Source: CAZQXD01 sp964597315
Lineage (GTDB): Bacteria > Pseudomonadota > Gammaproteobacteria > Competibacterales > Competibacteraceae
Assembly: GCA_964597315.1 (NCBI GenBank)
Contig: CAZQXD010000074.1
Location: 1 to 19,815 of the forward strand
Length of the DNA stretch: 19,815 nt
Reading direction: 5' to 3'
Numbering within the stretch: the stretch's first letter is position 1; each line of letters starts with the position of its first letter. The notes under the pieces are model-generated. The model had not been told where the DNA came from, made no database searches, and saw only the letters and a list, made by a program, of their open reading frames with translations. The position numbers and the translations under genes are program-made. Of this stretch, positions 7,822 through 15,682 are shown piece after piece.

Positions 7822-9028
7822 GGGGATATCCATCAATAGCGGAACGGGTCAGGGCAGCCGGTCGGCGCTCCAACAAGTCGGCCACCGCCGCCGCAGCCTG
7901 GGTGCTGGCATCGCGTCTTAGGGTTCGGTGTATGGTTTCGAACTGGGCGTCGAGTCGGCTGCTGGGGCTGTCCAGAAGTTCCAACACCGCCGGTCCCAGT
8001 CTGTCCACCCGGGCGTCATCCTGGATGAATTCCTTGACCAGGGGCTGGTCGGCCAACAGATTGGGCAGCGCGAACCGGGATATTTTCAGCAGCCGTAGAG
8101 CGATCCAGGCGGTCAGCGGCGCCACCCGATAGGCGACCACCATGGGCCGTTTGAGCAGTAGGGCTTCCAAGGTGGCGGTGCCGGAGGCCAGCAACACCCC
8201 ATCGGCGGCGGCCATGGCCACCCTGGGATGACCGTCCAGCAGGTCCACCGGCAGCGCCCCCCGCTCGGCCAACAGCCTGGCCACTTGTTCGCGAATGGCC
8301 CGGGTGGCGCAGGGAATCACCACCCGCAGCCCGCTGCGACGGGCGGCTAACCAGCGGACGGTATCCAAAAACAGGGGGCCTAGCCGCCCTACCTCGCCCA
8401 AACGGCTGCCCGGCAGCACGGCCAGCAGGGATTCTCCCGGGACCACCGGCCGACCGGTCAATCGGGCCAGGTCCCGGCGGGCCGCCGCCCGGTCCGTGGC
8501 CAGGGGGATCTGATCGGCTAGGGGATGGCCCACGAAGCGCACCGGCACACTGTGGGCTTCGTAAAAGCGGGCCTCGAAGGGCAGCAGCGTCAGCATCAGA
8601 TCCACCGACCGGGCAATGCCCCGCACCCGTCCCTGGCGCCATGCCCAGACCGTGGGACTGACATAGTGCGCAGTGGGCACCCCCACCGAGCGCAGGCGCC
8701 GCTCCAGTCCCAGGTTGAAGTCCGGGGCATCGATGCCCACGAACACCGCCGGCGGCTGTTCCGTAAACCGGCGGTGCAGGGCGCGGCGCACCCGCAGCAG
8801 CTCGGGCAGGTGCCTGAGGACTTCCACTAGGCCCATGACCGAGAGGGTTTCCATGGGATACAGAGACTCAAAGCCTTGCTCGGCCATGCGCTCGCCGCCG
8901 ATGCCCACGAACCGCGCTCGGGGATAGCGTTCCCTGAGCGCCGCTACCAGTCCGCCACCCAGAATATCCCCGGAAACTTCCCCCGCCACCATGGCGATGG
9001 TCGGAGCCGGTTCAGCGGACGATGCCAC
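7802..9028 (-). CDS. lpxB: Lipid-A-disaccharide synthase
   Basis: LpxB joins UDP-2,3-diacylglucosamine to lipid X to form the lipid A disaccharide, the step directly after LpxH. The 408-residue protein carries the family opening TIAMVAGEVSGD and the segments GIDAPDFNL, HYVSPTVWAWR, GHPLAD, LLPGSR and SGTATLEALL. The start is a GTG at 9028, 17 nt inside the end of lpxA. No other start leaves the first strand of the Rossmann-like fold intact, although no clear ribosome site precedes it. The protein is about 25 residues longer than E. coli LpxB (382), mostly from a C-terminal tail of about 20 residues that runs over the rnhB start. The function is secure. Confidence 0.96.
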   Translation of the reverse strand: MASSAEPAPTIAMVAGEVSGDILGGGLVAALRERYPRARFVGIGGERMAEQGFESLYPMETLSVMGLVEVLRHLPELLRVRRALHRRFTEQPPAVFVGIDAPDFNLGLERRLRSVGVPTAHYVSPTVWAWRQGRVRGIARSVDLMLTLLPFEARFYEAHSVPVRFVGHPLADQIPLATDRAAARRDLARLTGRPVVPGESLLAVLPGSRLGEVGRLGPLFLDTVRWLAARRSGLRVVIPCATRAIREQVARLLAERGALPVDLLDGHPRVAMAAADGVLLASGTATLEALLLKRPMVVAYRVAPLTAWIALRLLKISRFALPNLLADQPLVKEFIQDDARVDRLGPAVLELLDSPSSRLDAQFETIHRTLRRDASTQAAAAVADLLERRPAALTRSAIDGYPHGVKRP

Positions 9029-9782
9029 GAACCGAGCTTTCGAGAAAATCCGCCAGCAGGGACAGCCGGGGAAACGGGCCGGCCAGCTCGCGGATACGCG
9101 CCACGGCCTGTTCCAGTTTCAGATCGGATCGGTACAGGGCTTTGTAGGCGCGCCGTATCGCTTGAATTTCCTCGCGGGGAAAGCCGCGCCGCTTCAGTCC
9201 TTCGGCGTTGATTCCATGGGGTTGGGCGGGGTGGCCCGCCACCGTGAAGAAGGGCGGCACGTCCTGGCGGACACCGCTGCCGAAACCGGTGATGGCCTGG
9301 GCGCCGACCCGGCAGAACTGGTGAACCAGGGTAAAGCCACCCAGAATGGCGTCGTCCCCCACCTCCACGTGGCCGGCCAGGGAAGCGCCGTTGGCAAACA
9401 CCGTGCGGTTGCCCACCCGGCTGTCATGGGCGATATGCACATAGGCCATGATCCAATTGTCGTCACCGATGGCCGTGATCCCTTGGTCCTGGGAGGTGCC
9501 CCGATTGATGGTGCAGAACTCGCGGATGGTGTTGCGATCGCCGATCTCCAGCCAAGTCTCCTCGCCAGCGTATTTCTTGTCCTGGGGATCATCGCCGATA
9601 GACGAGAATTGAAAAATCTCACAGTCGCGACCGATACGGGTGGAACCCCGGATCACCACATGGGGACCAATCCGGGTGCCTGCGGCAATCTCCACACCGG
9701 CGCCGATCACCGTAAATGGACCGACGCTGACATCCTGATCCAGGCGGGCCTGAGGGTCGATAAGAGCGCGGGGGTCGATCAC
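9012..9782 (-). CDS. lpxA: UDP-N-acetylglucosamine acyltransferase
   Basis: LpxA moves a 3-hydroxyacyl chain from ACP to UDP-GlcNAc, the first step of lipid A synthesis in the cytoplasm. The 256-residue protein shows the left-handed beta-helix hexapeptide pattern. It then has the VHIAHD segment with H116 and catalytic H119, which correspond to H122 and H125 of E. coli. The C-terminal helical part contains EGLKRRGF. The frame is open to a GTG at 9806, but the GTG at 9782 gives MIDPRALIDPQA, aligned with E. coli MIDKSAFVHPTA. It overlaps the fabZ stop as GTGA, a classic coupling arrangement. A GGGA lies 9 nt upstream. Confidence 0.96.
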   Translation of the reverse strand: MIDPRALIDPQARLDQDVSVGPFTVIGAGVEIAAGTRIGPHVVIRGSTRIGRDCEIFQFSSIGDDPQDKKYAGEETWLEIGDRNTIREFCTINRGTSQDQGITAIGDDNWIMAYVHIAHDSRVGNRTVFANGASLAGHVEVGDDAILGGFTLVHQFCRVGAQAITGFGSGVRQDVPPFFTVAGHPAQPHGINAEGLKRRGFPREEIQAIRRAYKALYRSDLKLEQAVARIRELAGPFPRLSLLADFLESSVRGIVR

Positions 9783-10228
9783 AGCCCGATTTCCCGCCGG
9801 GTACACATGAGTTCAGCGGAGGCCACCACCTTACCATCCACCTTAGCCTCGCCAGTGAACATCCAGATACCTCGCTTGGTACGGGCCAGGGCCACTTCCA
9901 AAATAAGCTGATCACCCGGCCCCACCGGGCGCTTGAAGCGGGCCTTGTCGATGCCCACGAAGTAATACATGGAGGTGCTGTCGGGCATCTCGCCTTCGGT
10001 CTTGAAGGCCAGAATGCCGGTGGCCTGGGCTAGGGACTCCAAAATCAACACCCCGGGCATGATGGGGTACTGGGGAAAATGCCCCTGGAAGAAGGGTTCG
10101 TTGAAGGTAACGTTCTTGACCCCGATCAGGTGCTCACCGGGCCGGTAGTCCAGCACCCGGTCGATGAGCAGAAACGGATAGCGGTGCGGCAAGTATTGCA
10201 GCACTTCCGAAATATCCATCGAATTCAA
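9779..10228 (-). CDS. fabZ: 3-hydroxyacyl-ACP dehydratase FabZ
   Basis: FabZ removes water from 3-hydroxyacyl-ACP during fatty acid elongation. It competes with LpxA and LpxD for the same acyl-ACP pool, so its place between their genes makes sense. The 149-residue hot-dog-fold protein has catalytic H50 (FFQGHFP) and E64 (GVLILES) with the family's spacing of 14. It also contains PHRYPFLLIDRV and GIDKARFKRPV. The start is most likely a TTG at 10228, because AAGAGGA lies exactly 7 nt upstream. The nearest ATG (10219) has that site 16 nt away, too far. It follows lpxD by 20 nt and overlaps lpxA by 4 nt. Confidence 0.97.
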   Translation of the reverse strand: MNSMDISEVLQYLPHRYPFLLIDRVLDYRPGEHLIGVKNVTFNEPFFQGHFPQYPIMPGVLILESLAQATGILAFKTEGEMPDSTSMYYFVGIDKARFKRPVGPGDQLILEVALARTKRGIWMFTGEAKVDGKVVASAELMCTRREIGL

Positions 10229-10235
10229 GGATGGG

Positions 10236-10242
10236 TCCTCTT
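10236..10242 (-). promoter_or_regulatory. Ribosome binding site fixing the TTG start of fabZ
   Basis: AAGAGGA on the minus strand is 7 nt from the TTG at 10226-10228. The in-frame ATG at 10217-10219 would be 16 nt away, so the TTG is the better start. Confidence 0.7.
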
Positions 10243-10248
10243 CTGGTT

Positions 10249-11283
10249 TTACGAATTATGCGGCCCGGAGGAGGTTTTCTTTTCCAGGGCCAAGACCCGC
10301 CGGGCCAACTCATCCAGGCGGCGCAACCGGGCGCTGACCTTGTTCCAAACCCTATTGGGTTCCACCGCCAGCCCCGATGAGTAGACACCGGGTTCGGTAA
10401 TGGATTTGGTCACCAGGGACATGCCAGTGATATGAACGTTGTCGGCAATCCGCAAATGTCCGGCCACACCCACCCCACCCCCCAGGGTGCAACGCCGCCC
10501 TATAGTGACGCTGCCAGCGATGCCCACGCAACCGGCCATGGCCGTATGGGCGCCTACTTGAACATTGTGGGCCACCTGAATGAGATTATCCAGCTTGACC
10601 CCTTCCTCCAGTACCGTATCCTCCAGGGCGCCCCGGTCGATGGTGGTGTTGGCGCCGATCTCCACATCATCGCCTATCACCACGCCGCCTAATTGCGGCA
10701 CCTTGATCCATCGACCCTGGTCGTTGGCCAGGCCGAAACCGTCGGCGCCGATCACCGCCCCAGGATGCACCAACACTCGCCTACCTAGCTGGGCGCCATG
10801 ACAGATTGTCACATTGGCAACCAACCGGGTTCCCTCCCCTAGCTCTGCTCCCTCGCCCACCACGCTTCCAGGTCCCACGAAACAAGCGGGACCAATATAC
10901 GCGCCGGGTTCCACCACGGCCTGGGGACCAATCCAGGCGGATTGGTCCACGCGAGCGTCGGCACTGACCCAGGCGCTGGGATGCAGTCCACTGGGACTCT
11001 GGCGGGTGGCGTTGGAAAGTATGGTGGCGATCCGCGCATAGGCGAGATGGGGATTGGTGGAGATCAGCGCGTTAGTAGGACAGTGAGCCACATGCTCGGG
11101 AGTGAGAATCACCGCAGCGGCCCGCGTGTTATCGAGAAACTTGCGATAGCGACTATTGGCCAGAAAACCGATCTGATCCGGCCCGGCGCTTTGCAGAGAC
11201 GCCACACCAGAGACGATGACGGTCCCGTCACCGCTGAGTTCGGCACCGGCGGCCTGGGCCAGTTCCTGCAAGGTTATCGACAC
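10249..11283 (-). CDS. lpxD: UDP-3-O-acylglucosamine N-acyltransferase
   Basis: LpxD adds the second hydroxyacyl chain, the third lipid A step, in the cytoplasm. The 344-residue protein (E. coli 341) has an N-terminal uridine-binding domain (about residues 1-100). A long hexapeptide left-handed beta-helix follows, with catalytic H239 in VAHNVQVG at the same number as in E. coli. The C-terminal helix holds ITEPGVYSSGL and the NRVWNKV segment. The start is GTG at 11283 with a strong GGAGGT (11289-11294) 5 nt upstream. It lies 22 nt after skp and 20 nt before fabZ, so it is part of the same unit. Confidence 0.97.
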   Translation of the reverse strand: MSITLQELAQAAGAELSGDGTVIVSGVASLQSAGPDQIGFLANSRYRKFLDNTRAAAVILTPEHVAHCPTNALISTNPHLAYARIATILSNATRQSPSGLHPSAWVSADARVDQSAWIGPQAVVEPGAYIGPACFVGPGSVVGEGAELGEGTRLVANVTICHGAQLGRRVLVHPGAVIGADGFGLANDQGRWIKVPQLGGVVIGDDVEIGANTTIDRGALEDTVLEEGVKLDNLIQVAHNVQVGAHTAMAGCVGIAGSVTIGRRCTLGGGVGVAGHLRIADNVHITGMSLVTKSITEPGVYSSGLAVEPNRVWNKVSARLRRLDELARRVLALEKKTSSGPHNS

Positions 11284-11305
11284 GGGAAACCTCCGGCGTG
11301 CGCTT

Positions 11306-11812
11306 TTATTGATTTAGACGTTGCAGCACCTTGTCGGTGATATCCACCTGGTCACTGGCGTAGATGACCGCGCCGTCATTGACGATCAGGTCAAACCTCT
11401 CTTCCTTGGCCAGTTCATTGATGGCCTCGAACACCAGTCGCTGCAACTTGCCCAGTTCTTCGTTGCGTCGCAGATTGACGTCCTCTCGAAACTCGTCCTG
11501 GGAGCGCTTCAGATCCCGGCGCTGGGCAATGATTTCCCGTTCCAGCTTGCGCCGCTGGGTGTCGCTCAGAGTCTCTCCTTCGAGCTGTAGTTTCTCTTCC
11601 AATTTTCGCAGCACCCGTTGCGACTCGATCAGACTCTTTTCCCGGGGCGCGAATTCCTGCTTAAGCCGGTTATTCGCCAACTCGGACTGGGGCGCCCTGT
11701 CCAGAATTTTGGCGGCATTGACAAAACCGATCTTGATATCCGCGCCCAGAGCCGCCTCTCCCGAGATCGACAGGATCATCGTTATCAGAATCAATGCGCT
11801 CATGCCCTTCAA
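11306..11812 (-). CDS. skp: Periplasmic chaperone Skp (OmpH)
   Basis: Skp holds unfolded outer-membrane proteins in the periplasm on their way to BamA. The 168-residue protein has a signal peptide (residues 1-24, ending GEAALGA). The mature part begins DIKIGFVNAAKIL, as in the OmpH family. Two long charged, coiled-coil helices (about residues 45-130) follow, then a final strand reading FDLIVNDGAVIYAS. The start chosen is TTG at 11812, because GGAGGAG lies 5 nt upstream. The ATG three codons later has that site 14 nt away. A 178-nt gap with a notable inverted repeat separates it from bamA, and lpxD follows after 22 nt. Confidence 0.93.
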   Translation of the reverse strand: MKGMSALILITMILSISGEAALGADIKIGFVNAAKILDRAPQSELANNRLKQEFAPREKSLIESQRVLRKLEEKLQLEGETLSDTQRRKLEREIIAQRRDLKRSQDEFREDVNLRRNEELGKLQRLVFEAINELAKEERFDLIVNDGAVIYASDQVDITDKVLQRLNQ

Positions 11813-11817
11813 GATGT

Positions 11818-11824
11818 CTCCTCC
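11818..11824 (-). promoter_or_regulatory. Ribosome binding site fixing the TTG start of skp
   Basis: GGAGGAG on the minus strand is 5 nt before the TTG at 11810-11812, and 14 nt before the in-frame ATG at 11801-11803. Confidence 0.65.
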
Positions 11825-11901
11825 CGCCCGTGTGGACCGTGGATGCTAAACCGCGTCTTCCTTGAAACCTATCACTTCCGATGCTTGCCCCCGAAGTATC
11901 C

Positions 11902-11945
11902 CCCCTAAATCGCCCTCCCCTAGGAGAGAGCGATTTAGGGGAGGG
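11902..11945. repeat. Two overlapping inverted repeats between bamA and skp
   Basis: Repeat A pairs CCCCTAAATCGC (11902-11913) with GCGATTTAGGGG (11930-11941). This is a perfect 12-bp stem with a 16-nt loop, and the loop contains a further CTCC/GGAG stem. Repeat B pairs CCCTCCCCTA (11913-11922) with TAGGGGAGGG (11936-11945), a perfect 10-bp stem. A and B use the same bases at 11936-11941, so only one can form at a time. Neither strand has a T-run after the stem, so this is not a standard intrinsic terminator. It could be an attenuator or RNA-processing hairpin in the bamA-skp transcript, or a copy of a dispersed palindromic repeat. The rest of the 178-nt gap shows no convincing promoter. Confidence 0.85.
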
Positions 11946-11990
11946 GTTCAACCCGCCGTTTGAAACGCCTCATCTCGAAGGGGTCTTGGT

Positions 11991-14273
11991 TTAGAAGGGC
12001 ACGCCGAAGGAAAATTGTAAAGTCTCGGTATCGTCGCCTTCTTGCTCGTTAAGAGGCGCGGCCGCGCTGAGCGCTAAAGGTCCCACCGGCGTCAGCCACA
12101 GGACGGACAAACCCACTGAGTAGCGCAGATCACCCGCATCAAACTCATCGGTACCGTCGAACACATTGCCCACGTCCAAAAAAGTGGACAACCGCATGCT
12201 CTCGCCCAAGTCGGCGAAAGGCACCGGGAAGATCACCGCCGCATTGCCTATCAGCTTGACGCTGCCCCCGCTGGCCTCGTCGGTACTGGCGTAGCGCGGC
12301 CCCAGGGTATTGGCCTTGAAGCCCCGCACCGTACTCAAGCCGCCCGCGAAGTAGTTCTCGAAAAACGGCAGACTGTCAAAATCCCCGTAGCCATCACCAT
12401 AGCCCACCTCCCCGCCTAGGGACAGTACGAGGGATTGGGTTAGGGGTAAGAATGTCTCATGCTTAAAAGCGACTTTGTAATACTCGGCGTCGCTACCGGG
12501 CAGAGTGATTTCCGCCGTCAGGCGGTTGAGGCTGCCCCGATCAGCAAATATGGCCCTGTTGCGGCTGTCGTTAGACCAGCCCAGATCGAGTTTGAAATTA
12601 TTGAAGGTATCCCCTTGCTCGGCCAAGAAGCTTTCGATCTCCGTGGGCGTTTCATCCGTGGTCTTGATTTCCAGACCCTCGAAACCCACCCCCAAGCGCA
12701 CCGAATCGAACTCGTTGACGGGTATACCGAACCGCATCTCGGCGCCGTAACCGTCAGTCAGGTAGTCGGCGATATTGGATTCACCGGCATCCGTTTCCCG
12801 ATAGTAGACACGAAAGCCCCGGCTGATGCCATCAATCGTGTAATAGGGGTTATTGTAGGCGAAACTGTAGACCGTATTGGTATCGCTGTTGTTGAACGCG
12901 AAGCTCACCTGGTTGCCGGTACCCATGAAATTCTTTTGATTGATGCTGGCGTTGAACAGCGGCCCTGACTCTTGACCGTAGCCGAGACCGAACACCAGAT
13001 TGCCCGACGGCAACTCAGTGACCGTATAGTTGATATCCACCTGGTCTGTGGAGCCGGGAACCGCCGGGGTTTCCACGTTCACGGATTCCAGATAACCCAG
13101 ACGCTCCAAGCGAGTCTTGGAACGGTTGACGTCCTGGGTGGAGAACCAGGCCGCCTCCATTTGCCGCATCTCCCGGCGCAGTACCTCGTCGTAGGTCTTG
13201 GTATTGCCGGTGAAATTGATGCGCCGGACGTATACCCGCTTGCCGGGGTCCAGCACAAACGTCAGGGAAACCTGCTTGGTATCCTCGTCCATCTGGGGTA
13301 CGGTATTGACATTGGCGAACGCATAACCCTCGTCTCCTAGGCGCTCGTTCATCCGCCGGGTGGTTTCGTTCATGGCGCTTCGGGAAAACACCTGCCCTGG
13401 CTCAATGGTAATCAGGGACTTCAATTCGTCTTCCGGTACGATCAGTTCACCGGCCAGTTGCGTGTCCTTAACGGTGTAAGGCTCGCCTTCGCTGATATTG
13501 ATGGTGACGTAGATGTCTTTTTTGTCTGGCGTGATGGAGACTTGGGTGGACTCAATAGCAAAGGTCAAATACCCTCGATCCAGATAAAACGAGCGCAGAT
13601 TTTCCAGATCCGCCGCCAGTTTTTGCTTGGAATACTGATCGCCACGGGTGAGGATGCTCCACCAATTGGTGGGCGCTAGCTGAAACTGATCCATTAGATC
13701 GTCATTGCTGAAATCTTGATTGCCGACGATATTAATCTGGCGAATGCGGGCCGCCACGCCCTCGGAGATATCGAGGCTCACATCGACCCGATTGCGCTCC
13801 AAAGACCGCACCTGGGTATCAAGGCGAACCGCGTACTTGCCCCGGGCATAATACTGGCGCAGCAGTTCCTGCTCGACTTTGTCCAATAGCGAGCGGTCAA
13901 ACACCCGGCCTTCGGCCAAGCCCACGCCAGTGAGGGCTTTTTGCAAATCTTCTGTGGAAATATCCTTGTTGCCGCTGATATTGATTTCAGCGATAGCCGG
14001 GCGCTCGGTGACGGTCACCACCAACACGTCACCGTCCTGGGACAAGCCCACATCGGTGAAAAAACCGGTTTGGAACAAGGTCCGAATGAGTTGTGGATAG
14101 TCTTCATCCCGAAGTCGACTGCCCACACTCACCGGGAGGTAGTTGAACACCGTACCCGCTGAGATTCGTTGTAAGCCCTCCACACGAATGTCCGAGATGA
14201 CGAAGTCGCCATGGGCCAGCATTGGGATCAGTAGACAGAGACCGCCGCAAAGAGTCGTTTTCAGTTGTTTCAT
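11991..14273 (-). CDS. bamA: Outer-membrane assembly factor BamA
   Basis: BamA is the core of the BAM complex that folds beta-barrel proteins into the outer membrane. The 760-residue protein has a signal peptide ending MLAHG before DFVISDIRVEG. Five POTRA repeats follow (about residues 23-420), each with an INISGN-like first strand, and then the 16-strand barrel. The loop-6 signature VRGF is at 649-652, and the C-terminus ends in Phe as expected of a barrel. Loop 6 is shorter than in E. coli, which explains part of the 50-residue size difference (E. coli 810). The frame is open to 14354 inside rseP, but the signal peptide begins at the ATG at 14273. The ribosome site there is weak. rseP lies 43 nt upstream. 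Confidence 0.97.
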   Translation of the reverse strand: MKQLKTTLCGGLCLLIPMLAHGDFVISDIRVEGLQRISAGTVFNYLPVSVGSRLRDEDYPQLIRTLFQTGFFTDVGLSQDGDVLVVTVTERPAIAEINISGNKDISTEDLQKALTGVGLAEGRVFDRSLLDKVEQELLRQYYARGKYAVRLDTQVRSLERNRVDVSLDISEGVAARIRQINIVGNQDFSNDDLMDQFQLAPTNWWSILTRGDQYSKQKLAADLENLRSFYLDRGYLTFAIESTQVSITPDKKDIYVTINISEGEPYTVKDTQLAGELIVPEDELKSLITIEPGQVFSRSAMNETTRRMNERLGDEGYAFANVNTVPQMDEDTKQVSLTFVLDPGKRVYVRRINFTGNTKTYDEVLRREMRQMEAAWFSTQDVNRSKTRLERLGYLESVNVETPAVPGSTDQVDINYTVTELPSGNLVFGLGYGQESGPLFNASINQKNFMGTGNQVSFAFNNSDTNTVYSFAYNNPYYTIDGISRGFRVYYRETDAGESNIADYLTDGYGAEMRFGIPVNEFDSVRLGVGFEGLEIKTTDETPTEIESFLAEQGDTFNNFKLDLGWSNDSRNRAIFADRGSLNRLTAEITLPGSDAEYYKVAFKHETFLPLTQSLVLSLGGEVGYGDGYGDFDSLPFFENYFAGGLSTVRGFKANTLGPRYASTDEASGGSVKLIGNAAVIFPVPFADLGESMRLSTFLDVGNVFDGTDEFDAGDLRYSVGLSVLWLTPVGPLALSAAAPLNEQEGDDTETLQFSFGVPF

Positions 14274-14316
14274 TTGCCGGTGACAGTGAGCCGGGACAGG
14301 CCCGGGTAAGGGTGGG

Positions 14317-15681
14317 TTAACCGAGGAGGCGCGCGAAATCATTAAACAAGGCAAGCCCCATTAACATGACTAATACCACAACCCCCAGGCGCTGGCCCAG
14401 GGCCTGAGCGGATTCCGGGAGTGGGCTGCCCTTGATTAGTTCGATCAAATAGTAAAGCAAATGGCCTCCGTCCAATACCGGCACCGGCAGCAGATTGAGT
14501 ACCCCCAGACTAATACTGACCAGGGCCAGAAAAGAGAGGAACGGGATAAGCCCGATACTGGCTGTCTGCCCGGCAAATTGGGCGATGGTGATGGGGCCGC
14601 TGATATTGTCCAGGGAAGCCCGACCAGTGAGCATTCGCCACAACATCCTCAGGGTGAGCAAAGACATATCCCAGGTCTTAACAGTCGCCTGTAGCAGGGC
14701 ATCCAGAGGACCGTAGCGTACCACGACCTGGCGCAGGTCCACGGTATCGCCAGGGTCTGCGGGATAGGCGCCAATTCGACCCACTGTTCCCTGCTCGATA
14801 TCCAGGGAATCGGGAATGACTTCCACTTGTTGCTCTAGGCCCTGGCGCTCCAAGCGCACGGTCAGCCGCTCTCCCGGACGGGCGCGCACAGTAGCGGCCC
14901 ACTGTCGCCAGTCGGTCATCGGTTCGCCGTCAACAGACAGAATCCGGTCTCCCGGCTGCAAACCGGCCCGGGCGGCGGGCTGGCCTTCGATGAGTTGCCC
15001 CAGGACCGGGGGCAGACGGGGCTGCCATGGGGTCAGGCCCAGATTCTCCAGCAGCCGACCGTCGCCAGCCAGATCACCGGCGTCGCGCATATCCAGACTG
15101 CGGGTATGGGGCACGCCGTCCACATCCCGCACCTCCACGAGTACCACATCGTCGCCCATGCCCCGGTCCACTAGCGCCAGCAGGGCGGCGTTCAGGGTCC
15201 GTATCGGCTGCGCGTCCACGGCGATGATCTCATCTTCGGGCTGAAAACCTCCGGCGGCGGCAATGGAGCCGGGCCGCACGTCACCCAAAATGGGCGGGGC
15301 CGCCGTTATGCCGATGATGAACATCAAGGTGTAGGCCATGATGGCGAACAGGAAATTGAACCCGGGACCGGCGGCCACAATGGCAATACGGGACCAGACC
15401 GGCTGTCGGTTAAAAGCCCGGTGCGCCTCCTCGGGAAGGACGTTACCTTCCCGCTCGTCGAGCATGCGCACATATCCCCCCAAGGGGATGGCCGCCACGG
15501 CGTATTCGGTGCCGTCCACCTGGCCGCGACGCAGCCATAGGGGCCGACCAAAGCCCACGGAAAACCGCAGCACCTTCACGCCCAGACGGCGAGCCACCCA
15601 GAAATGGCCAAATTCGTGAAACGAAATCAGCACCCCAAGGGTCACGATCAGTGCGAGCAAGGAGATCAGCGCATTGTTCAC
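14317..15681 (-). CDS. rseP: Site-2 intramembrane zinc protease RseP
   Basis: RseP cuts the anti-sigma factor RseA within the membrane to release sigma-E, and it also clears leftover signal peptides. The 454-residue protein (E. coli 450) has the zinc motif HEFGH with H22, E23 and H26 in the first membrane helix. Two periplasmic PDZ domains follow (about residues 115-310; GLQPGDRILSVDG is typical). The third metal ligand D404 is in the conserved PVPVLDGGHLL segment, near the last membrane helices. The start is GTG at 15681, 1 nt after the dxr stop, with GGAG 7 nt upstream. It sits next to bamA, whose product failing would trigger the RseP pathway. Confidence 0.97.
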   Translation of the reverse strand: MNNALISLLALIVTLGVLISFHEFGHFWVARRLGVKVLRFSVGFGRPLWLRRGQVDGTEYAVAAIPLGGYVRMLDEREGNVLPEEAHRAFNRQPVWSRIAIVAAGPGFNFLFAIMAYTLMFIIGITAAPPILGDVRPGSIAAAGGFQPEDEIIAVDAQPIRTLNAALLALVDRGMGDDVVLVEVRDVDGVPHTRSLDMRDAGDLAGDGRLLENLGLTPWQPRLPPVLGQLIEGQPAARAGLQPGDRILSVDGEPMTDWRQWAATVRARPGERLTVRLERQGLEQQVEVIPDSLDIEQGTVGRIGAYPADPGDTVDLRQVVVRYGPLDALLQATVKTWDMSLLTLRMLWRMLTGRASLDNISGPITIAQFAGQTASIGLIPFLSFLALVSISLGVLNLLPVPVLDGGHLLYYLIELIKGSPLPESAQALGQRLGVVVLVMLMGLALFNDFARLLG

Positions 15682-15682
15682 A

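Noticed and set aside
8991..9911. 306-residue plus-strand open frame opposite lpxA and fabZ
   Set aside because: It is a shadow of real genes in GC-rich DNA. The minus-strand frames carry full family motifs, and this one shows no recognisable domain.
11902..11941. Intrinsic terminator after bamA
   Set aside because: The stem is strong, but no T-run follows on either strand, so I list it only as an inverted repeat.
11813..11990. Sigma-E or sigma-70 promoter upstream of skp
   Set aside because: A GGAAGTG and a TAGCAT occur on the minus strand, but no partner box sits at a proper distance, so I do not call a promoter.
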